Assembly: GCA_012521805.1 (NCBI GenBank)
Contig: JAAYLQ010000200.1
Span: forward strand, 1 to 7,614
Source of the DNA: Bacillota bacterium
GTDB taxonomy: Bacteria; Bacillota; Limnochordia; Darwinibacteriales; DTU012
Reading direction: 5' to 3'
Length of the DNA stretch: 7,614 nt
Of this stretch, positions 1 through 6,178 are shown one piece after another. Position 1 is the stretch's first letter. Every line of letters starts with the position of its first letter. The position numbers and the translations under genes are program-made. The notes under the pieces are model-generated. The model saw only the letters and a list, made by a program, of their open reading frames with translations. It did not search any database and was not told the DNA's origin.

Positions 1-7
1 GGTGGTT

Positions 8-47
8 AAAAAAAGCCCTGCAAAGTTTGATACTTTTTTACAGGGCT
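8..47 (-). terminator. Intrinsic terminator of the RING-finger membrane protein gene
   Basis: Read on the minus strand, AGCCCTG (47-41) pairs with CAGGGCT (20-14), and a second inner stem AAAGT/ACTTT (36-32 with 26-22) tightens the loop. The hairpin is followed directly by a run of seven T (14-8). It begins about 10 bases after the stop codon at 56-58, where an intrinsic terminator for that gene is expected. No T-run follows on the plus strand, so it works in one direction only. Confidence 0.88.
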
Positions 48-55
48 GAACTCAA

Positions 56-970
56 CTACTGATTTTTATAAAGCATTTTGCGATAGCCGTAAATCAGGGT
101 TAATGCACTAATAGGTGCAGTAAACAGGAGACCTAAACTGAAAAACAAGGCACCCAGCATACCTAAGACTGTAACTGCCAACCATAAAAGAAACGTCAGC
201 AGGATGTTATCTAAAACTAACGCCATGCTGGTTTTGATCGCCTCAACCGCACCAAGGGGTTGATCGACCACTATAATCGGTGCCAGCATAGTAAAGAAAG
301 CAAAAATCAAACCGGGAATCAGAAAAAAGAAAAATCCCACGGCAGTTCCAAAGCCAACAAGCAGACCCACACCTATAAAAGGAAGCAGCCGATCTGAAGC
401 TGAAAAAATATCTGCCCAACTTACCGGCTGATTGTCAGCTATCTTTAAAAACACCCTTTGAACCCCGACGGTAACTAAACTGCTGAACAGAAAGATGCCG
501 ATGGAGAAAAGCACGCCTGCGGGTATGAAATATATTGTTAACGATGAGACAAACGCCAGAACCAGACCGCCTGCCACTAATCCAAGCTGCATCAAAATCA
601 GGAAACCTAAGTTCTGTATGGTACGATTCCATCCAAACTTGACCGCATCGATTAGAGTTGCAAATGCCGGTAGACTCCCATTAGAATCGCTTTTTAGATC
701 CTGCAGCATTGTCTTGCAGTGTACACAGAATACCGCAGCTGCTGGAATTGCTTCGCCGCAGTTTGGACACTGCTTACTGCGGGGCGCTTCACTTTCAACT
801 GCGCCAGCATGGGTTAAACTGCCTTCGCAGCCGACTACTGCGCAGCCTTGGTTTTCGACCCAGCATTGGTGGTGGTGGGGTGTATGGCACTTTTGGCATA
901 CTAAGACTGAATCTTGTTCAGTCAAGATTTTTTGACAGTACGGACAGTATGTCCCGATTACAGAATTCAA
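56..970 (-). CDS. Membrane protein with N-terminal RING-like zinc finger and zinc ribbon
   Basis: The 304-residue product has three parts. Residues 9-48 form a cysteine/histidine cluster (CPYC, then CQKC, HxPHHHQC and two further Cys) with the spacing of prokaryotic RING-like treble-clef fingers. Residues 68-85 are a short zinc ribbon (CPNC...CVHC). From about residue 120 to the end there are around six hydrophobic helices, including a PGLIFAF...APIIVVD stretch followed by an EAIKTS helix, which resembles the membrane domain shared by DUF975-like and glycerophosphodiester phosphodiesterase-associated proteins. The zinc fingers should face the cytoplasm. No catalytic domain is visible, so its role is unknown; organising membrane proteins or binding partners is inference. 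I chose the TTG at 970 because AAAGGGTGG lies just upstream. An in-frame TTG at 994 would add eight residues but has no ribosome binding site. The gene is divergent from hslO. Confidence 0.82.
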   Translation of the reverse strand: MNSVIGTYCPYCQKILTEQDSVLVCQKCHTPHHHQCWVENQGCAVVGCEGSLTHAGAVESEAPRSKQCPNCGEAIPAAAVFCVHCKTMLQDLKSDSNGSLPAFATLIDAVKFGWNRTIQNLGFLILMQLGLVAGGLVLAFVSSLTIYFIPAGVLFSIGIFLFSSLVTVGVQRVFLKIADNQPVSWADIFSASDRLLPFIGVGLLVGFGTAVGFFFFLIPGLIFAFFTMLAPIIVVDQPLGAVEAIKTSMALVLDNILLTFLLWLAVTVLGMLGALFFSLGLLFTAPISALTLIYGYRKMLYKNQ

Positions 971-974
971 ACTA

Positions 975-983
975 CCACCCTTT
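975..983 (-). promoter_or_regulatory. Ribosome binding site deciding the TTG start of the zinc-finger protein
   Basis: Minus-strand AAAGGGTGG ends 4 bases before the TTG at 970 (7 bases if AAAGGG is the core). The alternative TTG at 994 is preceded by TAATCCTC, which has no purine-rich pairing sequence. This is why the shorter protein is preferred. Confidence 0.5.
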
Positions 984-1032
984 CTCTCAAACAAGAGGAT
1001 TACAGTTCTAGGTTCGAGCTGGGCCCGAAAAA

Positions 1033-1044
1033 AACCTCCAGGTT
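1033..1044. repeat. Short palindrome AACCT-CC-AGGTT in the divergent intergenic region
   Basis: Perfect 5-base arms with a 2-base spacer lie 9 bases upstream of the hslO -35 box, between the zinc-finger gene and hslO. The loop is too short for a good RNA hairpin, so a DNA-binding site is the more likely reading if it means anything. A 10-base symmetric match can also arise by chance. Confidence 0.25.
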
Positions 1045-1053
1045 GTTATGCGC

Positions 1054-1082
1054 TTGACACTTTCACTGCATTAGCCCAAAAT
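1054..1082 (+). promoter_or_regulatory. Probable sigma-A promoter of hslO
   Basis: A perfect -35 TTGACA (1054-1059) is followed after 17 bases by CAAAAT (1077-1082), which matches four of six -10 positions. Transcription would begin near 1089, leaving a leader of about 40 bases before the hslO start. The -35 and the spacing are strong; the -10 is weak. Confidence 0.55.
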
Positions 1083-1114
1083 AAAAGTATTGAATAGACG
1101 CTGAAAATATTTGA

Positions 1115-1119
1115 AGGAG
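1115..1119 (+). promoter_or_regulatory. Ribosome binding site of hslO supporting a GTG start
   Basis: AGGAG, in a GAAGGAG context, sits 9 bases before the GTG at 1129. It supports GTG as the start. Confidence 0.7.
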
Positions 1120-1128
1120 TGTAAGTAA

Positions 1129-2004
1129 GTGAGTGATAACCTTATCCGCTGTTTAGCTTTTAACAAACAAGTACGAGTAATCCTTGTTGACAATACGAAT
1201 CTGATCCAAGCCCGCTGCAACCCACTGGAAACTCCAAAACTGACAAAAACTGCGCTGGCCAAAACCCTTACTATTGCTTCTTTAATATCTGGAACTTTGA
1301 AAGATACACAGCGCATCAGCTTAAGGGTTGCTGCTACTGACCAAAACTACCAGGTTCTAGCCGAGGCTGATGCTGAAGGTAATGTACGAGGTTTTGTCTC
1401 TCAACCGTTTTTTAATCTTGAACCTGATCAGGTCGAAAACATGACCCTTCCCGAGTTTTTCGGTGAGCGCGGCGGTATTCAGGTGATTAAAGATTTAGGT
1501 CGATATGGAAAAATGTTTACTGGCGTTACTAAAATGCCTTACGGCAATATAGTTGATGACTTCTCTTACTACTTTGAGCAGAGCGAACAAACCAGTTCCG
1601 TTTTTTATCTCAGCCTGCTCTTCGATGAGCAGAACCACATTACGCTTTCCCGCGGCTTATTTGCTCAAGTGCTGCCAGGAGGCAGCGAAGAATTGATGCA
1701 GCAGCTGATCGATGCGGTAAAACTATCACCCTTATTTGCACCCGAAACAAACCTCGCAGAAATATTTCAACATGGTGCAGATTCTATTGATCAGGTTCTG
1801 GCAATCGACTTAGAAGTGCTGAGCATTGAACCGATCCAATTTCGCTGCAACTGCTCTAAAGAGGTACTGATGCCGCTGCTGTCGTCCTTAACGGCAGAAG
1901 ATATCCAGTGGTATATCGAACGTCAAGAAGACATTGAGGTTGCCTGCAATATGTGTGGTGAAAAACACTACATCGATCCCCATGAAGTTACCCCGGGAAC
2001 CTGA
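1129..2004 (+). CDS. hslO: Hsp33, redox-regulated chaperone
   Basis: The 291-residue product has the usual Hsp33 length. The C-terminal zinc centre is intact: C240 and C242 (RCNC) are followed 30 residues later by C273 and C276 (CNMC), the CxC-x(27-32)-CxxC switch of the family. The N-terminal domain also fits: an opening SDNLIRCLAF, then LRVAATDQN, GNVRGFV and the GGIQVIKDLG stretch. In the known mechanism, reduced Hsp33 binds zinc and is inactive. Oxidation of the four cysteines releases zinc and unfolds the linker, turning the protein into an ATP-independent holdase for unfolding clients in the cytoplasm. GTG is the start, set by AGGAG at 1115. The gene has its own candidate sigma-A promoter and is divergent from the zinc-finger membrane gene. 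Its TGA stop lies inside a hairpin shared with the convergent exonuclease gene. Confidence 0.97.
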   Translation: MSDNLIRCLAFNKQVRVILVDNTNLIQARCNPLETPKLTKTALAKTLTIASLISGTLKDTQRISLRVAATDQNYQVLAEADAEGNVRGFVSQPFFNLEPDQVENMTLPEFFGERGGIQVIKDLGRYGKMFTGVTKMPYGNIVDDFSYYFEQSEQTSSVFYLSLLFDEQNHITLSRGLFAQVLPGGSEELMQQLIDAVKLSPLFAPETNLAEIFQHGADSIDQVLAIDLEVLSIEPIQFRCNCSKEVLMPLLSSLTAEDIQWYIERQEDIEVACNMCGEKHYIDPHEVTPGT

Positions 2005-2025
2005 CTCCTTGCAATTGGGGTCAGG
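2000..2025. terminator. Convergent-gene hairpin containing both stop codons
   Basis: CCTGACTCC (2000-2008) pairs with GGGGTCAGG (2017-2025) through nine base pairs, one of them a G-T/U pair, around an 8-base loop TTGCAATT. The TGA of hslO (2002-2004) pairs with the reverse-complement TGA of the exonuclease gene (2021-2023). No T-run follows on either strand, so it is not a classical intrinsic terminator. It may slow both convergent transcripts or protect their 3' ends. Confidence 0.5.
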
Positions 2026-2770
2026 ATTCCTGAAGTACCTCGATCAGCGGCTGTGCTGCCAGGTAGAGCTCTGCAGTTGCTTTAATATCGCTTAAGCTGT
2101 AGTTTACCAATCTATCAAAATCTCCTGAACGCCATACTTCACCCACCTGCGAACCATCCATGTCCTTCTTGGGCGACTCAATTCCAAACTGGCTGCACCA
2201 AAAGTCCAAACTATAGCGGTGCTGCCAAGATAAAACCCCCATCAGTGTTAAAACTTCGAGTAAGTCACAGTTATCATTCAAATTGTAGCGGTAGCCGACA
2301 AGATTCCGGGCTGGCTTAATGCCGTAAACAGCTGAACGGAGCATCAGAAACGGTCCATCAAAATGTCTGCCGTTAAAGGTTACCACGGGATAAGCTGCAT
2401 ATCTACCGCCAGGACCTGCCTTTTCCAGCAGTTTAGCCCAAAACACCTTCAGAATCTGCATTTCCGAACCATAGTAAACCACTGTCTGGGCATCTGGCTG
2501 CGCGTGTCCGGTTGGATACGCATCTTCAGCCTCCTCATTATTAATCAAAACCAAACCCCGCTCCTCATTGATCAGCCAGAGTCCAATAGCTGCAATCGTA
2601 CCAGCGGCAGGATTGAGGGGAAGCGATTCAATCACATTCGCCTGGGCATCGCCATTTTCACCATTGCTCTCCAGCCGCTTCAACTCCCGCTCAATCAAGT
2701 ATTCCTGCACTGAGCTGCTTAAACAATCAAAGCGTCCCACTGTTTCAATATCAACAACAACAGGTCCCAC
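2021..2770 (-). CDS. Predicted 3'-5' exonuclease, PolB-exonuclease-like DEDDy family
   Basis: The 249-residue protein carries the three exonuclease motifs of the RNase H-like DEDDy superfamily: ExoI VVVDIET (D7, E9), ExoII TFNGRHFDGP (N133, D138), and ExoIII YSLSDIKAT (Y224, D228). The FNGRxFDxPFL form of ExoII is typical of the stand-alone predicted exonucleases related to the DNA polymerase B proofreading domain (PF10108-like). No polymerase domain is attached. Such enzymes would remove nucleotides from single-stranded or mismatched 3' ends using two metal ions; the substrate here is unknown. The GTG at 2770 is preferred because AGAGGTG lies 6 bases upstream. A GTG at 2779 would add three residues but overlaps that ribosome binding site. 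It is convergent with hslO and divergent from the SQR-like gene. Confidence 0.85.
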   Translation of the reverse strand: MGPVVVDIETVGRFDCLSSSVQEYLIERELKRLESNGENGDAQANVIESLPLNPAAGTIAAIGLWLINEERGLVLINNEEAEDAYPTGHAQPDAQTVVYYGSEMQILKVFWAKLLEKAGPGGRYAAYPVVTFNGRHFDGPFLMLRSAVYGIKPARNLVGYRYNLNDNCDLLEVLTLMGVLSWQHRYSLDFWCSQFGIESPKKDMDGSQVGEVWRSGDFDRLVNYSLSDIKATAELYLAAQPLIEVLQES

Positions 2771-2824
2771 TTTTTTCACCTCTTTATCATATTACTCCAA
2801 ATAGATCAATCGTAATGAACAGAT

Positions 2825-2867
2825 CCAGAAATGGACAGACTAAGCACACTTAATCAGTCATTTCTGG
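2825..2867 (+). repeat. Inverted repeat in the leader of the SQR-like gene, overlapping its ribosome binding site
   Basis: CCAGAAATG (2825-2833) and CATTTCTGG (2859-2867) are perfect 9-base arms separated by 25 bases. The last two G of the right arm are the first bases of the GGGGG run (2866-2870) that appears to be the ribosome binding site, 7 bases before the ATG at 2878. In RNA the hairpin would cover part of that site; in DNA it could be a repressor operator. No T-run follows, so it is not a terminator. Confidence 0.5.
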
Positions 2868-2870
2868 GGG
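2866..2870 (+). promoter_or_regulatory. Unusual GGGGG ribosome binding site of the SQR-like gene
   Basis: The only purine-rich stretch upstream of the ATG at 2878 is GGGGG, 7 bases away. It can pair with the CCUCC of 16S rRNA only with a central G-U wobble. Other plus-strand genes here mostly use GGAGG or AGGAG, so this is an outlier, and it overlaps the right arm of an inverted repeat. Confidence 0.45.
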
Positions 2871-2877
2871 TCATAAT

Positions 2878-4047
2878 ATGGGTAAAACAATATTGATTCT
2901 AGGCGGCGGCATAGGAGGTACAGCAGCCGCCAATGTTCTGAGCAAATTACTAAAAAACCACCAGATCATATTGGTAGATCGGGAAGAATACCATCTTTTT
3001 AGACCCAGCCTACCGCTGTTGTTAGTGAATCTACGCCATCCGCACCAAATCGTCCGCAGGCTGACAGATCTCGAGAAAAAAGGTGTCAAATTTATCCAAG
3101 CAGAGGTAAACAAAGTTATGCCGCAGAGACAGCAGGTAGAGACAACTCAAGGTCTTCTGAACTATGATTATTTAATCGTTGCCCTTGGTGCTGATCAACA
3201 CCCAGAAACAGTACCTGGACAGATTGAAGCTGCTTTCAATCCGTACAACCTCCAGGACGCTTGCCGACTTCAACAGGAACTCCAGTTTTTTAAATCTGGC
3301 AGAATCATTGTCTTTATTGCCGCTCTACCTTATACAGGTCCTTATGGTCCCTACGAATTCATCTGCTTGCTTGACACCTATTTTCGTAAGCGCGGTGTGC
3401 GAAACCAGATTCAGCTAACATTAATCACTCCTGAGCCAGCCTTATTTCCCCTTGCTAGCAGAAAAATAAATTATAAATTAGCTAAGCTGATGACCAAGAA
3501 GCAAATCCAAGTTTATACCAATGCACAGGTGCTGGCCTTGGATCATCTTAAAAACGAGTTGGTTCTCACCGATGGTCGGATATTTCCTGGAGACCTGTTT
3601 ATAGGTATTCCAACCCATAGAGGATCGAAAGCACTACAGCACACTTCCTTAGCTCTTGAGCAAAGCTGGTGTCTAGTCGACCCCCACACCTTGGCCGCAG
3701 AGCTGATTAGTACAGAAGCAGCTGATAACATTTACTGCATTGGTGATGCAGCAGGTTTGAAGGTAGCAGACGGCAGCCGGTGGGCACCAAAAATAGGCAT
3801 TTTTGCTCACTATCAAGCAGAAGTGGTTGCCCGCAATATTGCCCTTAAACTAAGCGGCAAAACACCTCAGTTTCGCTATCAAGGTAAGGGAGCAGGAGTG
3901 GCAATGATTACTGATTACAACCACGCCAGCTTGTTATCAATCAATTACTATGCATCCCAGCCCCGGACGTTCCTGCTTCCACCAATGTCCATAGGCTGGC
4001 TGGTAAAGACTGCGTTTGAAAAATACTGGTTGAACTGCTGGTTTTAA
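2878..4047 (+). CDS. SQR/FCSD-like FAD-dependent oxidoreductase lacking the motif cysteine
   Basis: The 389-residue flavoprotein belongs to the two-dinucleotide-fold family that includes sulfide:quinone oxidoreductase (SQR), flavocytochrome c sulfide dehydrogenase and type II NADH dehydrogenase. It has an N-terminal FAD-binding GGGIGG (residues 9-14) with an acidic residue ending beta-2 (D34), a YDYLIVALGA strand (96-105), the second FAD motif IYCIGDAAG (285-293), the APKIGIFAHYQAEVVARNI helix (303-321) typical of SQR-like proteins, and a C-terminal amphipathic stretch (W374-LVKTAFEKYWL) that would rest on the membrane. Residues 151-160, PYTGPYGPYE, align with the family motif P-Y-K-C-P-x-x-P-Y-E, but glycine 154 replaces the redox cysteine. 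Classical sulfide oxidation is therefore unlikely; a quinone reductase using another donor is possible. Its leader contains an inverted repeat. One base separates its TAA from the nitroreductase stop on the other strand. Confidence 0.8.
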   Translation: MGKTILILGGGIGGTAAANVLSKLLKNHQIILVDREEYHLFRPSLPLLLVNLRHPHQIVRRLTDLEKKGVKFIQAEVNKVMPQRQQVETTQGLLNYDYLIVALGADQHPETVPGQIEAAFNPYNLQDACRLQQELQFFKSGRIIVFIAALPYTGPYGPYEFICLLDTYFRKRGVRNQIQLTLITPEPALFPLASRKINYKLAKLMTKKQIQVYTNAQVLALDHLKNELVLTDGRIFPGDLFIGIPTHRGSKALQHTSLALEQSWCLVDPHTLAAELISTEAADNIYCIGDAAGLKVADGSRWAPKIGIFAHYQAEVVARNIALKLSGKTPQFRYQGKGAGVAMITDYNHASLLSINYYASQPRTFLLPPMSIGWLVKTAFEKYWLNCWF

Positions 4048-4048
4048 C

Positions 4049-4567
4049 TCACTCCTGCTGATTAATCCAAGTTACAAGCTGTTCTAATTCCTTCCGTTTC
4101 TTTTTTGGTGTCTCTGCTGCTTGAGGATATCCAATCGGCAGCATTACCAGCGGCTCCATATGTTCCGGAAGTTCCAGCACTTCATGGACCAATTTGGCAT
4201 CAAAAGCCCCAATCCAACAGGTGCCAAGACCTAAATCGGTCGCCGCTAAGGTGATGTGGTCAACAGCAATTGCCAGATCAACGTCGCAGTAATCCTTACC
4301 ATCACTTCGCTTCCAGGATTGGGAATGATCCCCACAGGCTACAATCACAACTGGAGCTTGAGCAAACCAATTGCGGGGATACGCCTCCTGCAGTTTCTGA
4401 AGCAGTTCCTTTTGAGTAACAACATACAAATGCCACGGCTGATAATTAACAGCTGATGGAGCTAGACGAGCTGCTTCCAGCACCTTTTCAAGCTTTTCTT
4501 TTTCTACCGGTGTTGACTGAAAGCTGCGTACTGAATAGCGTTTAGACACTAATTTCAGAAATTCCAT
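4049..4567 (-). CDS. Nitroreductase family protein, FMN-dependent
   Basis: The 172-residue product is a compact nitroreductase. Near the N-terminus RYSVRSF (10-16) supplies the usual FMN-phosphate-binding arginines. APSAVNYQPWHLYVV (36-50) is the conserved strand-and-loop segment, GLGTCWIGAF (113-122) is the flavin-contact motif, and LPIGYP (143-148) followed by PKKKRKELEQLV is the standard ending. Family members use NAD(P)H and FMN to reduce nitroaromatics, quinones or enones, usually as cytoplasmic dimers; the natural substrate cannot be read from sequence. The ATG at 4567 is preceded by AAGGGAG with a 9-base gap. It is divergent from spoVAC and convergent with the SQR-like gene. A possible 19-codon ORF overlaps its start. 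Confidence 0.92.
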   Translation of the reverse strand: MEFLKLVSKRYSVRSFQSTPVEKEKLEKVLEAARLAPSAVNYQPWHLYVVTQKELLQKLQEAYPRNWFAQAPVVIVACGDHSQSWKRSDGKDYCDVDLAIAVDHITLAATDLGLGTCWIGAFDAKLVHEVLELPEHMEPLVMLPIGYPQAAETPKKKRKELEQLVTWINQQE

Positions 4568-4601
4568 AAGATGATTCTCCCTTCTTGGATTTTTTTCCCA
4601 T
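4542..4601 (-). CDS. Possible 19-residue leader ORF overlapping the nitroreductase start
   Basis: An ATG at 4601 is preceded by AAGGA with a 7-base gap and opens a 19-codon frame (MGKKSKKGESS...EISV) that ends at the TAA at 4544-4542, 26 bases inside the nitroreductase gene in another frame. The nitroreductase ribosome binding site lies within it, so its translation could open or compete with nitroreductase initiation. It is too short to judge by codon use and may be fortuitous. Confidence 0.25.
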   Translation of the reverse strand: MGKKSKKGESSYGISEISV

Positions 4602-4659
4602 CACATCTTCCTTTTGGGTAATGCTTAATTCAGGTCGATCTTGTAAAAGATAACAGCTG

Positions 4660-4665
4660 AGGAGG
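4660..4665 (+). promoter_or_regulatory. Strong ribosome binding site of spoVAC
   Basis: A full AGGAGG lies 9 bases before the ATG at 4675. No in-frame alternative start has comparable support. I looked for a forespore sigma-G promoter in 4568-4659 and found no convincing match. Confidence 0.75.
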
Positions 4666-4674
4666 TTGTAAATA

Positions 4675-5148
4675 ATGTCAGAACAAAAGCAGCATATCCT
4701 TACCGAAAAGGAATACCAAAAAATTGTCAAAGATAAGGAGCCGAAACGCCCTGTGGTTCGCAACTGCATTCGGGCCTTTTTAGTTGGGGGTTTTATCTGT
4801 ATGCTTGGTCAAGCAATAAGCGACATCTACATATATTTCTTCAATTTCACCGAAAAAAGCGCTGGCAATCCCACATCAGCCACCTTAATTTTCATATCGG
4901 TACTCCTGACAAGTCTCGGAATTTATGATCATATTGCCCAGTGGGCGGGTGCTGGCACAGCTATTCCCGTAACCGGTTTTGCAAATTCGATGGCATCCGC
5001 TGCCTTAGAGCACCGCACCGAAGGCTATGTACTCGGTGTTGGCAGCAACATGTTTAAGCTGGCCGGCTCAGTTATTGTTTTTGGGGTTTTCTCTGCCTTT
5101 ATTATAGCATTGATCCGCACCCTTGTATCGATGATCGGAGGTGCCTAA
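4675..5148 (+). CDS. spoVAC: Stage V sporulation protein AC, DPA channel subunit
   Basis: The 157-residue protein has a basic, hydrophilic N-terminus (residues 1-30) and about four membrane helices (roughly 33-57, 68-90, 92-110, 126-150). Diagnostic stretches are RAFLVGGFICMLGQ (33-46) and the AGAGTAIPVTGFANSMASAALEHRTEG loop (91-117). In Bacillus, SpoVAC is an inner-spore-membrane protein that behaves as a mechanosensitive channel and takes part in dipicolinic acid movement during spore formation and germination. This is the first gene of a tight operon: two stop codons in a row (TAATAA) separate it from spoVAD, whose ribosome binding site lies inside its last codons. It is a paralogue of SpoVAE two genes downstream. 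Expression is presumably forespore-specific. Confidence 0.96.
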   Translation: MSEQKQHILTEKEYQKIVKDKEPKRPVVRNCIRAFLVGGFICMLGQAISDIYIYFFNFTEKSAGNPTSATLIFISVLLTSLGIYDHIAQWAGAGTAIPVTGFANSMASAALEHRTEGYVLGVGSNMFKLAGSVIVFGVFSAFIIALIRTLVSMIGGA

Positions 5149-5151
5149 TAA

Positions 5152-6162
5152 ATGAAAGCAGGCAAGCAGACATGGATTTTTGATAACCGCCCTACCATCC
5201 TAGCTACAGCTGTTGTTGGCGGTCCCAGGGAAGCTCGGGGACCGTTAGCAGAAGACTTTGATCTGCTCCATGATGATCTGCTGTTTGGTGAGAAAAGCTT
5301 TGAGAAAGCTGAGCGCAAACTGCTGGAAGAAGCATGTGAACTAGCGATTAGGAAAGCCGACTTAAAGCAGGAAGATATTGAATTTATGCTCGCCGGTGAT
5401 CTGTCTAATCAAATCATCAGCTCCACTTTTACCAGCCGCGGTCTTGCTATTCCTTACCTTGGCTTGTTCGGTGCCTGTTCAACCTCTATGGAAGCTTTAG
5501 CTTTAGGGGCATTGATCGTTGATACCAAGTTCGGCAACAATGTGCTCTGCGGTACCGCCAGTCACTATGCGGCTGTTGAGAAACAGTACCGCTATCCAAC
5601 GGAGTATGGATCGCAAAAACCGGATACTGCCCAGTGGACAGTTACCGGAGCAGGTGCCGCTGTGCTGGGGCAGGCAGGACAGGGACCGCAGGTGGTTTCC
5701 GCCACGATAGGCAAAGTGATCGATATGGGATTAAAGGACCCGTTTAACATGGGTGCCGCCATGGCACCCGCGGCAGTGGATACAATCAGCGCTCACTGTC
5801 AAGATCTGGACATCACTCCTGATCACTACGATTTGATTGCCACCGGGGATCTGGGACGCTACGGCCACGCCCTTACTTTAGAGCTGTTTCCCAAGTACCA
5901 TATTGACATGCCTAGGGAAAAATATGTCGACTGCGGGATGATGATATATTACGAACATCAGCCTATGCTTTTCGCTGGAGCAAGCGGTACTGCCTGCTCA
6001 GCTACAGTTACCTACGGACATATTCTCAATCGCATGAGAAAAGGAGAACTGAAAAGAGTTCTAATTGTGGCTACAGGTGCGCTGCTGTCACCCATGTCCT
6101 ATCAGCAGAAAGAAAGCATTCCCTGTATTGCCCATGCTGTTGCTATTGAATATTCAGAATAG
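5152..6162 (+). CDS. spoVAD: Stage V sporulation protein AD, DPA-binding thiolase-fold protein
   Basis: The 336-residue length is close to that of Bacillus SpoVAD. It opens with the family-typical GKQTWIF...RPTILATAVVGGPREARGPL, and residues 106-113 (FGACSTSM) hold C109, the position of the thiolase nucleophile. The GHALTLELFP region (about 247-256) and the late FAGASGTACSATVTYGHI segment complete the thiolase-like fold. It has no membrane helices. In the studied homologue this protein is not a working thiolase: it binds dipicolinic acid in the former active-site pocket and associates with the membrane-embedded SpoVA proteins. GGAGGTG, 8 bases before the ATG, lies within the end of spoVAC, which suggests translational coupling. 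All expected family segments are present and the frame is intact. Confidence 0.97.
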   Translation: MKAGKQTWIFDNRPTILATAVVGGPREARGPLAEDFDLLHDDLLFGEKSFEKAERKLLEEACELAIRKADLKQEDIEFMLAGDLSNQIISSTFTSRGLAIPYLGLFGACSTSMEALALGALIVDTKFGNNVLCGTASHYAAVEKQYRYPTEYGSQKPDTAQWTVTGAGAAVLGQAGQGPQVVSATIGKVIDMGLKDPFNMGAAMAPAAVDTISAHCQDLDITPDHYDLIATGDLGRYGHALTLELFPKYHIDMPREKYVDCGMMIYYEHQPMLFAGASGTACSATVTYGHILNRMRKGELKRVLIVATGALLSPMSYQQKESIPCIAHAVAIEYSE

Positions 6163-6178
6163 GAGCGTGAATCCAGTC

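Noticed and set aside
495..935. Plus-strand open frame of 146 codons inside the zinc-finger membrane gene
   Set aside because: It is antisense to a gene with clear zinc motifs and membrane helices, has no ribosome binding site that stands out, and its product resembles no family.
999..1004. Minus-strand TGTAAT as the -10 box of the zinc-finger gene
   Set aside because: It matches five of six -10 positions but no -35-like sequence occurs at 16-18 bases, and there is no extended -10.
4622..4655. Sigma-G-like promoter upstream of spoVAC (TGCTTA or TTAATT with GATAACA)
   Set aside because: The first pair has a 21-base spacer, too long. The second matches only partly, and its start point would fall inside the AGGAGG ribosome binding site.
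6065..6178. Upstream extension of spoVAE to an ATG at 6065
   Set aside because: It would overlap the end of spoVAD by about 100 bases and add residues not found in the family; the ATG at 6179 gives the usual length.
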